15,094 nt of DNA, taken from contig DAOWES010000151.1 in assembly GCA_030638385.1 (NCBI GenBank), positions 1-15,094 of the forward strand, in the 5' to 3' direction. The stretch is from Candidatus Cloacimonadota bacterium. Lineage in GTDB: Bacteria; Cloacimonadota; Cloacimonadia; Cloacimonadales; TCS61. Positions within the stretch are counted from its first letter, which is position 1, and each line of letters starts with the position of its first letter. This document shows positions 1 through 7,816 of this stretch, piece after piece. The notes under the pieces were generated by a model. The model had not been told where the DNA came from, did no database searches, and worked only from the letters and a program-made list of their open reading frames with translations. Made by a program: the position numbers and the translations under genes.

Positions 1-231
1 AATAAATTGAACTCTTCTAAAAATGCAGGTTTACAGCTTTTTTGGTTTTTATTCACATATACTTTTGAAAGTAATTAAATAAATTTTTGGAGAAAAAAAA
101 TGCACATCAATGAAACTAAGAGGAGAATTTTAGTTTACGTTTTTATTAATTTCAACTCCAATTTATTAAAAGGATATTCATAATTGATAATTTAATCTTT
201 TGTTTGATGAACTCCTAAAAAAGAGAAATTT

Positions 232-291
232 GTCATCGTGAGCCGTTGAATGCGTAGTTTTTTACAAAAAACAGCATTGGAGACGAAGGAT
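232..291 (-). repeat. 60-bp intergenic repeat module, copy 1 (also at 10018-10077)
   Basis: The 60 bases are the reverse complement of 10018-10077 with one mismatch (base 238). The outer arms read GTCATCGTGAGC and GAGACGAAGGAT. The centre is an inverted repeat, GTTTTTT-AC-AAAAAAC, at 257-272. The arms resemble the GTCATyCTGAGC...GACGAAGrATC intergenic repeats scattered through many environmental bacterial genomes (recognition from memory). No ORF is contained, and it is probably a non-autonomous or REP-like element. Confidence 0.85.
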
Positions 292-315
292 ATTGCAAGA
301 TAAGAAGTTAAAGAA

Positions 316-340
316 TTCTTCGTCTCCGCTCAGAATGACA
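316..340 (+). repeat. Short inverted partner of the 60-bp repeat
   Basis: Read on the minus strand this is GTCATTCTGAGC joined directly to GGAGACGAAGAAT. These are the two outer arms of the 232-291 module with the ~35-bp centre missing. It lies in opposite orientation to 232-291, 24 nt away, so the pair can fold into a long imperfect hairpin. The same arms with and without a central insert suggest a modular repeat family. Confidence 0.65.
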
Positions 341-365
341 GCATTTGAGGATTTTAGGCTTTTCT

Positions 366-419
366 AAACCCCTAAGCTGTCCCCATTTACAAGGGGACAG
401 TTTGGGGGATCTTGGGTTT
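366..419. repeat. GC-rich stem-loop in the left intergenic region
   Basis: CTGTCCCC (377-384) pairs perfectly with GGGGACAG (393-400) around an 8-nt loop. An outer CCCC (369-372) can pair with GGGG at 404-407, and AAACCC (366-371) could alternatively pair with GGGTTT (414-419). The G+C content contrasts with the AT-rich surroundings. No clean T-tract follows on the minus strand, so I call it a repeat-type hairpin, not a terminator of the gene ending at 520. Confidence 0.5.
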
Positions 420-474
420 TATTTTTCGTGATCATCCGTGTTAATTCGTGGACAAAGATTTTTTAAAGTGGATT
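416..474 (+). repeat. 59-bp dispersed repeat B, copy 1
   Basis: This is the reverse complement of 6179-6237 with about 3 mismatches in 59 bp. The core reads CGTGATCATCCGTGTTAATT followed by CGTGGACAAAG. One copy lies downstream of the barrel gene and the other upstream of the permease gene, so the two inverted copies bracket the four-gene block 520-6034. No ORF is carried. Confidence 0.85.
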
Positions 475-519
475 CAAATATTAAATTATCAATTTTGCAA
501 AACTCATTTAAAAGGATAT

Positions 520-1716
520 CTAAAAACAATAACTTACAAAAGCAGAAAAATAACTACCGCCATGTACTGTTTTATCAGTTGAAGAAATCTCAGAAAAAGC
601 ATCGCCATTAATTGAATAATCTATCGGAATAATTTGAGAAGCTAAAATTGTAAAACCTAAATATTTATATCTGAAATTAGAATTTAACTGCAAATGGAAC
701 AAAGCATCCACATCAAATTCCGCGTGGTAATGGTGCTGAGTTTTATCATTTAGCAACAAACCCGGAATCACCCATTTCCCTTCTGTATATACAATATCGC
801 TATTATTAAATATGTGATAATAATCAAGATTAAACTTTAGCGGAATTTTTTTTAATTTTTTGCAATATGATAAAAAAGGCATTGTTAAATTAATATCATT
901 TTTTTTTATAAATGTTTTCGAGCCAAAAAAGAGACTGTAAAATCCGATAAAAGGTTCTGCATCAAAATAGCCTCGCGCATCTTGCCAAACGTTTATACCG
1001 GTAACACCAAAAGCAAGCTCACGCCAGCTACTACCCAAAGAGTAATGAAGAAAATTAATCCCATTCAATTCACAAAATTTTTCATCCGTTTTAACTAGAT
1101 CTGCTGAGAATTTACCAAAATCAACTCTGATATCAAAAAGAGAAAACAAGCGAGATTCTCCCCCAATAATTCCACCCGATATTTTATTTTGAAAACCATT
1201 ACTTTTTTCATTTCCGAATAATCTACTTAAATAAAATTTGCCATACTTACCGCGAAACGTAGTAGATAATTGATTTATCGATATTGGGATTACCCCGGAG
1301 AACTTATCAATATTATAACTAAGCTCATTTTTTATATGTTTAAACGAGATTGAGTAATCCAAATTTTTAAATTTATGAGATGTTTTAAAATTAAAGTTAT
1401 TTGAAATTAAAGCGATTTCATCATCTATTGCACCAATAGAATTAGTATAAAGATTTGCCTTTTTCCAATTAATTTCAGATCTATTTGGTAAATTCTGTTT
1501 GAAATTAGACTTTACTGAGAAGGAATATGAATTCCAATATTGCTTTTCCCCGGAACTGTTTTTATAGTAATAATAATCATAGAAATCTGAGTTTAAACCA
1601 ACATTATAATCATGGTCGGAAAATTGCGGTAAAACAATATCTATCAAAGAAATAGCATACAGCTGGGCAAACAGAAACCAACTGATGAGAAAGATATTTA
1701 TTTTTGATAATTTCAT
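520..1716 (-). CDS. Exported outer-membrane beta-barrel-like protein, family unknown
   Basis: I do not recognise this 398-residue protein. Residues 1 to about 21 form a signal peptide: Lys near the N terminus, a hydrophobic run, and a probable cleavage after LYA. The rest is rich in Tyr, Phe, Asn, Ser and Lys with alternating short hydrophobic stretches. It ends in an aromatic residue (SYCF), a pattern usual for outer-membrane beta-barrels that use the BAM machinery. There are no obvious catalytic motifs. The start ATG follows an AAGGGG Shine-Dalgarno at a short distance. It is the last gene of a probable four-gene operon, 96 nt after the lipoprotein gene, with an intercistronic hairpin at 1740-1776. 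Outer-membrane location is inferred from composition, and a soluble periplasmic protein is possible. Confidence 0.7.
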   Translation of the reverse strand: MKLSKINIFLISWFLFAQLYAISLIDIVLPQFSDHDYNVGLNSDFYDYYYYKNSSGEKQYWNSYSFSVKSNFKQNLPNRSEINWKKANLYTNSIGAIDDEIALISNNFNFKTSHKFKNLDYSISFKHIKNELSYNIDKFSGVIPISINQLSTTFRGKYGKFYLSRLFGNEKSNGFQNKISGGIIGGESRLFSLFDIRVDFGKFSADLVKTDEKFCELNGINFLHYSLGSSWRELAFGVTGINVWQDARGYFDAEPFIGFYSLFFGSKTFIKKNDINLTMPFLSYCKKLKKIPLKFNLDYYHIFNNSDIVYTEGKWVIPGLLLNDKTQHHYHAEFDVDALFHLQLNSNFRYKYLGFTILASQIIPIDYSINGDAFSEISSTDKTVHGGSYFSAFVSYCF

Positions 1717-1739
1717 AGAAAAATCCCCTTAACATTAAT

Positions 1740-1776
1740 AAAGGTGTGTATGAAATTTTCATTCACACACACCTTT
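1740..1776 (-). terminator. Strong intercistronic hairpin, possible attenuator
   Basis: A 10-bp stem pairs AAAGGTGTGT (1740-1749) with ACACACCTTT (1767-1776), and an inner 6-bp stem pairs ATGAAA with TTTCAT. It lies between the lipoprotein gene (stop at 1813) and the barrel gene (start at 1716). On the minus strand the tail is only TTTATTAATG, a weak T-tract, so it may reduce read-through or protect an mRNA 3' end instead of stopping transcription fully. A smaller CCGC/GCGG hairpin lies at 1791-1804. Confidence 0.45.
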
Positions 1777-1812
1777 TCATATTATTCACTCCGCCACTTA
1801 GCGGCTAAACTA

Positions 1813-3351
1813 CTATTTATCAATTCCCAAAAGATCAAACCATTTGTCTCTATCCATACCCGGGAAAATTCCATTTAGAGTATAATCCGGAAAATATGGC
1901 ATCTCATTTTCCACGTCGATGGCTGTTCCTGTTTCATCAACCAGTTCAAGCGGTTCAACCCAACTATCGTAATAATGAGATTCCACAGTCATTACACTAT
2001 CAACATGAATCAATTGCTCTTGAAAATAGAATGAATAAGTACCACCACCCCAATATTGTTCATCTTCCCAATAATCTTCATTTACCCAATCTTCTTCCGG
2101 AAGCCAATTGTGCAAAGGTAAATAATCTTTCATATTTTGTAGCCCGGGATTAAACATTCTAGAAAAATCGATGGTTAATTCCACTTGAATTCCATCACCA
2201 TGCAAATCTTCATTAAAAGTTACCGGCCCATCTAAGAGAGTCTCTACCCAGCTAATAATATCATCCACTGTCTGCCAGTCTGATGCGAAATTTGGTGCAT
2301 CTTGTATATTATTAATATCATTATTCCATTGGGTAATATAATCGAATTTGATAATATCATCACTTTGATCATCTGTTTCACTAGAGACATAATCAACTAC
2401 ATTTTGAAGATCATACAAAATAGCTTCCAGATCCGATTTAATCTCATTTGGTAAATTACCGGAGCGGAAAGTTCCAAAGCCAGGACGATCAGCAATATTG
2501 TATTTGAGTATATGAAATAATAAAGAATCATTTTCTACCGAGTTATCTTGATATTCCAATGTAAGTATCTGTCCAACCGGTTCGTAGGTATAACTTTCTA
2601 TTTCATTATAATCACCATTAAAACTTATCTCATCTAGCCAATCATATGTTTTATTTTCATCGAACAGATCAAGGTCATAAAGAGTAATCATTCTCATCGC
2701 GGCAGAAACGGCAAAAACACCTGCTCGGAAGACGTAAAGCTCTCCTTTATCCAGCTCTAAAACCTCTGCTCCGGTATTAATCTTAATAACTACCGAATCC
2801 GGTAAAGAAACTGCAACCTCTAACGAATTTAGAGAGTTCTCTATTTTTGGCATAACATTATTATCGATATAATTTTGAATTCTAGCAAAAGAGATATCTC
2901 CTGCTCTCATTGAATTTTGAAGGTATTTTACATACATCAAAGGTGTATTAACAAGAAATGAGAATTGATTGTTAAAAAGCCTTCCCTCACTAAATTCACT
3001 ATCAAAATCATCTATAAGCGTCCAGAGATCTTCATCATAATTAATGCTGGCAAGCTCTAAAATAGCCATACCGAAATTTGCTAATGCATTATCCGGAGCC
3101 TCTGTCAAAGCAGCCTCAAAGCCAGCTTTTATTTTATTATAATCTGCTTCCGGGAAAAGGTCTTCACCTTGCTGAGGTGTTCCGACAGGTTCTTCTAAAT
3201 CTAAGAGTTTGTCGTTTAATAGGTCAAAAGCTTCACGAGCTAATTGATCAGCTAATACATCGTCAATCTTGTCAACATCAGTCACTTCATCGCAACCAAA
3301 TAGCATTATTCCCATAATGATTACGATTAATAATTTTTTAAAAGATTTCAT
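1813..3351 (-). CDS. Lipoprotein of unknown family with a helical, TPR-like N-terminal part
   Basis: The product is 512 residues from the ATG at 3351. An upstream in-frame ATG at 3372 would add seven residues, but GGGAGG at 3356-3361 is placed for the 3351 start. Residues 1-20 are a lipoprotein signal: KSFKK, a hydrophobic core, then LFGC with Cys20 as the lipidated residue. Residues ~25-125 are acidic and helical and include a stretch resembling one tetratricopeptide unit (FEAALTEAPDNALANFGMA). The C-terminal third is rich in Trp, Tyr, Asp and Glu (around the WEDEQYWGGG segment). I cannot name a family or a function. It lies 41 nt after the deacetylase-like gene and before a barrel-like gene, suggesting one surface-associated operon. 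Asp follows the lipidated Cys, which in E. coli would favour inner-membrane retention. Whether that rule applies here is unknown. Confidence 0.8.
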   Translation of the reverse strand: MKSFKKLLIVIIMGIMLFGCDEVTDVDKIDDVLADQLAREAFDLLNDKLLDLEEPVGTPQQGEDLFPEADYNKIKAGFEAALTEAPDNALANFGMAILELASINYDEDLWTLIDDFDSEFSEGRLFNNQFSFLVNTPLMYVKYLQNSMRAGDISFARIQNYIDNNVMPKIENSLNSLEVAVSLPDSVVIKINTGAEVLELDKGELYVFRAGVFAVSAAMRMITLYDLDLFDENKTYDWLDEISFNGDYNEIESYTYEPVGQILTLEYQDNSVENDSLLFHILKYNIADRPGFGTFRSGNLPNEIKSDLEAILYDLQNVVDYVSSETDDQSDDIIKFDYITQWNNDINNIQDAPNFASDWQTVDDIISWVETLLDGPVTFNEDLHGDGIQVELTIDFSRMFNPGLQNMKDYLPLHNWLPEEDWVNEDYWEDEQYWGGGTYSFYFQEQLIHVDSVMTVESHYYDSWVEPLELVDETGTAIDVENEMPYFPDYTLNGIFPGMDRDKWFDLLGIDK

Positions 3352-3355
3352 CTTT

Positions 3356-3361
3356 CCTCCC
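3356..3361 (-). promoter_or_regulatory. Shine-Dalgarno that sets the lipoprotein start
   Basis: On the minus strand this reads GGGAGG, ending four nt before the ATG at 3351-3349. It lies inside the first codons of the longer alternative ORF starting at 3372, which argues that the shorter form with the signal at its very N terminus is the real product. Confidence 0.75.
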
Positions 3362-3392
3362 TGATTTATCATTTCCCATCATTATTTAAGCT

Positions 3393-4808
3393 TTAGCGTT
3401 TCATCCAAAACTTAGCCACATCATCAACGGAACATATCCATCTTCCTTTATTTCTGTCAAATTTATTTATTCTCCAATATAATTTCCCCCAACCGGGATA
3501 ATCGATTCGATCGAAAATATGATTATGCCATATTATGGAGATGTGCGAGTGATGTTTTTCGGCAGATTTAAGTAGATCAAAAACTTTCCGTTTAGCTTTT
3601 CTCACATCGCCATTTGTTAGTTTAAATAAAGATCTATCTGTAACGACGACGGGGATTTCCAAAACATTAAACGAACGATTTTCTGCAATATTAAATGGGT
3701 AAAAAGGATATGATATTCCGGCTCTAAATCCGATTGCTTCATAAAATCCCATACTACTATCAAATTCTATTTTTTCCTTCTCAAGAACGGTAAAGAGATT
3801 TTGATAATTGAAATTTAGATATCTCACTCGAAACCCTTTAGCTGAAAAATCAGACATTTTTTCAAGTTCGGAACGTAAATGATCTTCTTGATATCCGGCT
3901 TCTTTGGTGCCTTGAAGATTTATCGAAGTATCTTTTAGAATCTGTACAAGTTGCTTTTTAGATGCGTCGTCGGAAAAATAGTTCATTCGTTTATCGGGAA
4001 ATTGATCATGCGTAAGAATGAAAAATGATGAAGCTGCTTTGATATTTTTTTCGTGTCTAATCACTAAGCGTAATATCAAAGTAGTATCAAACCATTTCAT
4101 GCCAATTTTTTGAATAAAAAGACGAATTATTTTAAATAAATTTTTCTTACTAAAAAATTTATCCTTTCTTGCTCGTAGAGCTTCGATATGTTCATCTGTC
4201 CAATATTTCCAATAATCGATATTATGCGATAATGAGAGGGCAAAATTGTTGTTATTTTCCCAAATATTATCAACAACATAATCAGATAAAATATTCACAA
4301 GCATTCCTTGTAGAATTTCACAATATCTATCTACAACCGGAATTTCAGTGAATCCATGAATATATTGTAACGAAGCAGAGTGCTGGAAAAAATTTGAAGG
4401 CTCGATTAATTTTTCGGAAGCATACTCCTGCCAGCAAGATAAAAAATAGAAAGCAGATGAGATAATATCTTTTCGCAATTCTGCGCTCTTTGCAGTATAG
4501 TGCGTTATCTTCCCCTGTTTGGAAAATAAAAATGGGATATATTCATCACCATATTTCACCAAATTGGCTTCATCTTCATTATATAATTTCCGCTTTGAAA
4601 AAAAATCTGCTGCTTCCGGATTATGATAAATATTAATGGGATATTTATCGGATGTTTTTTCTCCATAATAGATATGAATATTCTGCATCGTAAATTCGGT
4701 GAAAAATTGTGTTTTTTTTCCTAAGATTCTAAAAATTGTTTCAAACACATATTTTGCTTTTGGCGTAAAACTCTCTTTTGTATTGATGAAGATATTTATT
4801 TTTTCCAT
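3393..4808 (-). CDS. Polysaccharide-deacetylase-fold protein with degenerate catalytic motifs
   Basis: This 471-residue protein has no signal peptide. The C-terminal ~280 residues follow the layout of the CE4-like deacetylases often found in Bacteroidota-type surface-polysaccharide loci: a motif at ~194-198 (SHNID), a strand at ~261-267, a helix entry at ~297-316 (NLQGT), GFRVRYL at ~325-331, FDSSMG...GFRAG...PF at ~349-372, and a terminal WHNH at 427-430. Active relatives, as I know them, read THDVD, GLHxS and RQHYL at the first three sites. Here Asp becomes Asn196, His becomes Gln299 and His becomes Arg329, so catalysis may be lost or altered. The N-terminal ~180 residues form a domain I do not recognise. 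The start lies 2 nt after the permease stop, with AGGA overlapping that stop, implying translational coupling. The fold is fairly sure, the activity is not. Confidence 0.75.
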   Translation of the reverse strand: MEKINIFINTKESFTPKAKYVFETIFRILGKKTQFFTEFTMQNIHIYYGEKTSDKYPINIYHNPEAADFFSKRKLYNEDEANLVKYGDEYIPFLFSKQGKITHYTAKSAELRKDIISSAFYFLSCWQEYASEKLIEPSNFFQHSASLQYIHGFTEIPVVDRYCEILQGMLVNILSDYVVDNIWENNNNFALSLSHNIDYWKYWTDEHIEALRARKDKFFSKKNLFKIIRLFIQKIGMKWFDTTLILRLVIRHEKNIKAASSFFILTHDQFPDKRMNYFSDDASKKQLVQILKDTSINLQGTKEAGYQEDHLRSELEKMSDFSAKGFRVRYLNFNYQNLFTVLEKEKIEFDSSMGFYEAIGFRAGISYPFYPFNIAENRSFNVLEIPVVVTDRSLFKLTNGDVRKAKRKVFDLLKSAEKHHSHISIIWHNHIFDRIDYPGWGKLYWRINKFDRNKGRWICSVDDVAKFWMKR

Positions 4809-4810
4809 TA

Positions 4811-6034
4811 TTAATCCTGATTTCTAATTATCTTAATTGCTTCGATTCCAACCGTTTTTTTAGCAGGATACAAAGTGGTAACATAACTTATAATTATCAC
4901 AAGTATGGGCACTAAGATAAAATCGCTAACTCGAATTTCCACAGGCAACCAAATCAAGGGAAAACCTGCCACCGGAATACTGATGAAAGGATATAATTTT
5001 TGAGTTATCAAAATAATTAGCGACAATGCTAAACCAATAATTGTCCCCAGACTTCCCAGAATAGTTCCAATTAATATAAATACTTTGCTAATCTCCTTAT
5101 CGGTAGCACCCAAAGCTTTTAGAATACCGATTTCCGAGCGTTTTTCAGTTACCAATTTTATAAAATTCCCGATCATATTAAAGGAAGCGATCACGATCAT
5201 CAACCCTAAGACAAAGAACATTACAGCTTTCTCCATCTTAATAGCGTTAAAGAGGTTAGATTCAAACACACTCCAATCTTCCACCTCATAATCTGCACCT
5301 AAAGTTTGTTGAATTTGTTCTGCTGTTTTCCATGAGTTTTCCACGTTTTCAGTAGCCACATCTATACGGTCAACTGCTTCGGAATATCCACTAAAAAATT
5401 GACCATTTTTGATAGAAACAAACGAATATAGGCTGTTAAATTCCGGCAAATCGGAGCTTATAATTCCCACAACTTTTAGTTTTTTACTTTTGGGCATTAA
5501 TCCAAATGGAGTGGGAATGGTGCCAACCGGAGAACTTAGCGTAACATATTCTCCCACGGTAGCTTGCAGATCAATCGACATTCCCAGACCCAAGATAATA
5601 CCATCTTCTTCCAAATCTTGTGCACTTGGATTTCCCACTACTACATTATGCAATACTTTGGCAATTTCCCGATATTTCACCAGATCGATGCCATTACAAA
5701 CAGTGGCAACAATTTTATTCTGTTTCTGTAGCATCAGCTCATTATCACAAATCGGCGCTACAGCCCTAACCCCCGGAATCTTTTCTATCCGGGAAATCAC
5801 ATTTTCATATTGCGAAAGTGGATGATAATCTTTTGTCGCAATGTGAATTTCTGCTTTGGAACCAATCACTCGGTCACGCATATCGCTATCAAATCCATTC
5901 ATCACAGAAGAGATAACCAACAAAGAAAAAACACCAATAATAATCCCGAATAATGAAAGCATATTGGAAAAGGTAAAAAGAACTTTGTGTCGCCCTTTTA
6001 AATATCTAAAAGCAATTTTGGAATAATATAACAT
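4811..6034 (-). CDS. lolC: LolC/LolE-family ABC transporter permease (lipoprotein release)
   Basis: This 407-residue inner-membrane protein has the LolC/E layout: one transmembrane helix at ~20-44, a periplasmic domain at ~45-270, and three further helices at ~272-297, ~315-345 and ~370-392. The segment between helices 2 and 3 (EKRSEIGILKALGAT) is the conserved cytoplasmic coupling motif of FtsX/MacB-type permeases that contacts the ATPase. Family role: with the ATPase LolD it extracts mature lipoproteins from the inner membrane and hands them to LolA. No lolD is in the window, and the next gene is the deacetylase-like protein. In several diderms lysS, lolC/E and lolD are adjacent, so the lysS neighbour fits. 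A single permease may act as a homodimer. The start ATG has a weak GAGAG ribosome site. lolE naming would be equally fair. Confidence 0.88.
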   Translation of the reverse strand: MLYYSKIAFRYLKGRHKVLFTFSNMLSLFGIIIGVFSLLVISSVMNGFDSDMRDRVIGSKAEIHIATKDYHPLSQYENVISRIEKIPGVRAVAPICDNELMLQKQNKIVATVCNGIDLVKYREIAKVLHNVVVGNPSAQDLEEDGIILGLGMSIDLQATVGEYVTLSSPVGTIPTPFGLMPKSKKLKVVGIISSDLPEFNSLYSFVSIKNGQFFSGYSEAVDRIDVATENVENSWKTAEQIQQTLGADYEVEDWSVFESNLFNAIKMEKAVMFFVLGLMIVIASFNMIGNFIKLVTEKRSEIGILKALGATDKEISKVFILIGTILGSLGTIIGLALSLIILITQKLYPFISIPVAGFPLIWLPVEIRVSDFILVPILVIIISYVTTLYPAKKTVGIEAIKIIRNQD

Positions 6035-6068
6035 ATCTAAACTCTCTAATGTTTTACTTTTTGAAGAA

Positions 6069-6096
6069 AAATTATGAGTAATAATTATTCAGTCAA
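6069..6096 (-). promoter_or_regulatory. Possible sigma70-type promoter for the lolC operon
   Basis: On the minus strand TTGACT (6096-6091) is followed after 16 nt by TAATTT (6074-6069), about 35 nt before the lolC start. The -35 is good and the -10 is poor. A separate promoter is plausible because a terminator closes lysS upstream. Confidence 0.3.
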
Positions 6097-6178
6097 TGAT
6101 GTTTTGATTAATTATGATATTTCGCTACGAATAATAGAGCACTATACCAGATTTTATTTTCAAATTAGATTAAAGTTA

Positions 6179-6237
6179 AATCCATTTTAAAAAGTCTTTG
6201 TCCACGAATTAACACGGATGATCACGAAAAATAAAGC
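6179..6237 (-). repeat. 59-bp dispersed repeat B, copy 2
   Basis: This matches 416-474 in inverted orientation with about 3 mismatches in 59. It fills most of the gap between the lolC promoter region and the lysS terminator and has no coding potential. The intergenic stretch 6035-6290 therefore holds, in order, the lolC leader and promoter candidate, this repeat, and the lysS terminator. Confidence 0.85.
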
Positions 6238-6240
6238 CAA

Positions 6241-6270
6241 AAAAAAACGGAGCAGAAATCTACTCCGTTA
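6241..6270 (-). terminator. Rho-independent terminator of lysS
   Basis: On the minus strand AACGGAG (6269-6263) pairs with CTCCGTT (6252-6246). An inner AGA/TCT extension is possible, and a run of seven T follows. It lies about 21 nt after the lysS stop. Confidence 0.85.
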
Positions 6271-6290
6271 AAAATAATATATCGTTTTTT

Positions 6291-7784
6291 TTATTCCGGT
6301 TTCATGGTTGGGAATAAGATAACTTCTTTGATTGAAGTGTTATTGGTAAATAGCATTACTAAACGATCGATACCAATACCAAGACCACCTGTTGGCGGCA
6401 TGCCATATTCAAGTGCTTCGAGGAAATCTTCATCTACCACATTTGCTTCCACATCACCCATCTCACGCAATTTTGACTGAGCCTCCAATCTAGCTCGTTG
6501 GTCAATCGCATCGTTCAACTCTGTAAACGCATTTCCATATTCATTTCCCACAATGAAAAGCTCGAATCTTTCAACCAAGTTTGGCTCTCCCGGTTTCCCT
6601 TTGGCCAATGGTGAAACTTCCTTTGGATAATCTGTCACAAAAGTTGGCTGAATAAGCTTTGGTTCTACAAAAGTATCAAAAAGTTCAGTAATCAATTTAC
6701 CCGGTCCGGCATTTTCATCTACTTCAACATTTTTTTCTACGCAGAATGCTCTGATTTTTTCAAGGTCAAAATCTGAAGCATCGAATCCGGTTTGCTCTTT
6801 GATAAGCTCAGTCATCGAAGCACGACGCCAAGGTTTTGCCAATGAGATATCTGTTCCTTGGAAATTGATGGTTTCTTCTCCCAACACAGTCATCGCCATG
6901 TGGTGAATCACATTTTCGGTAAGATCCATCATTCCATCTAAATTTGTGTATGCTTGGTAAATTTCCACAGCCGTAAATTCGGGATTATGAGTTTTATCCA
7001 TACCTTCATTACGGAAGTTTTTGCCAATCTCATAAATACGTTCAAAGCCACCCACCATCAGGCGTTTCAGATATAATTCTGTGGCAATCCTAAGGTATAA
7101 TGGCATATCCAAAGTATTATGATGAGTAATAAATGGACGAGCATTTGCGCCACCATAAAGCGGTTGCAAAATTGGAGTTTCCACTTCTAAGAATCCATTA
7201 TTATCAAGATAATTACGCATTTCACGAATCATCTTAGCACGAATTTCAAAATTACTCTTAATCTCCGGATTTAAGAGAAGATCAAGATAGCGCTTACGAT
7301 AGCGCAATTCGATATCACTAAATTCATCATAACGCATTTTTTTCCCATCAACAATTTTTTCCTTTACTACCGGAATCGTCCTGAGGCTTTTCCCCAAAAT
7401 TGTCACCTGAGAAGCTCGAATAGAATATTCACCTCTTTGCGTTATGAAGCACTCTCCTGTAATCTGTACAAAATCACCCAGATCAAGTAATTTGAATATT
7501 TCAAAATTCTCTTCACCAACTTTATCTTTTCTTACAAATAACTGAATCTTGCCTGTATCATCTGAAAGATTACCAAAGCCAACCTTACCCTGACGACGCA
7601 TAGCGTTTAAACGCCCGGCAACCGTCACCACCTTTTGTTCCGCTACGAATTCATCCTGATTCTCAGTAAGTTGGATAATTTTGTGTGTTCTCTCACTATG
7701 TCCCGGATATGGATCTATTCCCAAATCCTGAAGCTTTGTTAACTTCTCTCTTCTTACAGCAATAAGCTGATTCATGTTTCCCAT
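6291..7784 (-). CDS. lysS: Lysyl-tRNA synthetase, class II
   Basis: The 497-residue enzyme charges tRNA-Lys with lysine in the cytosol using ATP. An N-terminal OB-fold anticodon-binding domain spans ~50-135 (VTVAGRLNAMRRQGK and so on). The class II catalytic domain follows, with motif 1 near 185-205, motif 2 as FRNEGMDKTHNPEF at ~257-270, and motif 3 as GLGIGIDRL at ~468-476. The lysine-enzyme endings TGGLGIGIDR and LFPTMKPE are present. Length is normal for bacterial LysS. The ATG at 7784 has AGGAG 10 nt upstream. A second ATG three codons in, preceded by GGGA, is a possible alternative start. It is monocistronic by position, with its own terminator at 6241-6270 and a promoter candidate at 7817-7845. 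Nothing looks anomalous. Confidence 0.98.
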   Translation of the reverse strand: MGNMNQLIAVRREKLTKLQDLGIDPYPGHSERTHKIIQLTENQDEFVAEQKVVTVAGRLNAMRRQGKVGFGNLSDDTGKIQLFVRKDKVGEENFEIFKLLDLGDFVQITGECFITQRGEYSIRASQVTILGKSLRTIPVVKEKIVDGKKMRYDEFSDIELRYRKRYLDLLLNPEIKSNFEIRAKMIREMRNYLDNNGFLEVETPILQPLYGGANARPFITHHNTLDMPLYLRIATELYLKRLMVGGFERIYEIGKNFRNEGMDKTHNPEFTAVEIYQAYTNLDGMMDLTENVIHHMAMTVLGEETINFQGTDISLAKPWRRASMTELIKEQTGFDASDFDLEKIRAFCVEKNVEVDENAGPGKLITELFDTFVEPKLIQPTFVTDYPKEVSPLAKGKPGEPNLVERFELFIVGNEYGNAFTELNDAIDQRARLEAQSKLREMGDVEANVVDEDFLEALEYGMPPTGGLGIGIDRLVMLFTNNTSIKEVILFPTMKPE

Positions 7785-7816
7785 AAGGCTATATCTCCTG
7801 TTTTTTCAGTGAGTTC

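Larger units (their letters stand above)
1..519. other. Gene-free 519-nt region made of repeat and hairpin modules
   Basis: No convincing gene lies here. Bases 1-230 are plain AT-rich sequence, with only one 27-codon plus-strand ORF at 100 (see rejected list). Bases 232-340 hold a long and a short copy of one repeat in opposite orientation. Bases 366-419 hold a GC-rich stem-loop, and 416-474 a 59-bp repeat that recurs inverted at 6179-6237. The region lies downstream of the 3' end of the minus-strand gene ending at 520. I see no canonical terminator with a T-tract directly after that gene. Confidence 0.7.

Noticed and set aside
100..183. 27-codon plus-strand ORF preceded by GGAGAAAAAAA
   Set aside because: It is the only support for a plus-strand gene, has no recognisable features and lies in AT-rich sequence where such short ORFs with purine-rich leaders arise by chance. 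Conservation in relatives would be needed.
3352..3372. Upstream ATG extending the lipoprotein by seven residues
   Set aside because: The Shine-Dalgarno lies within this extension and the lipoprotein signal begins correctly at the internal ATG at 3351.
5409..5825. 138-codon plus-strand ORF inside lolC
   Set aside because: It is an antisense shadow of a clearly coding, well-recognised permease frame, without a ribosome site or family resemblance.
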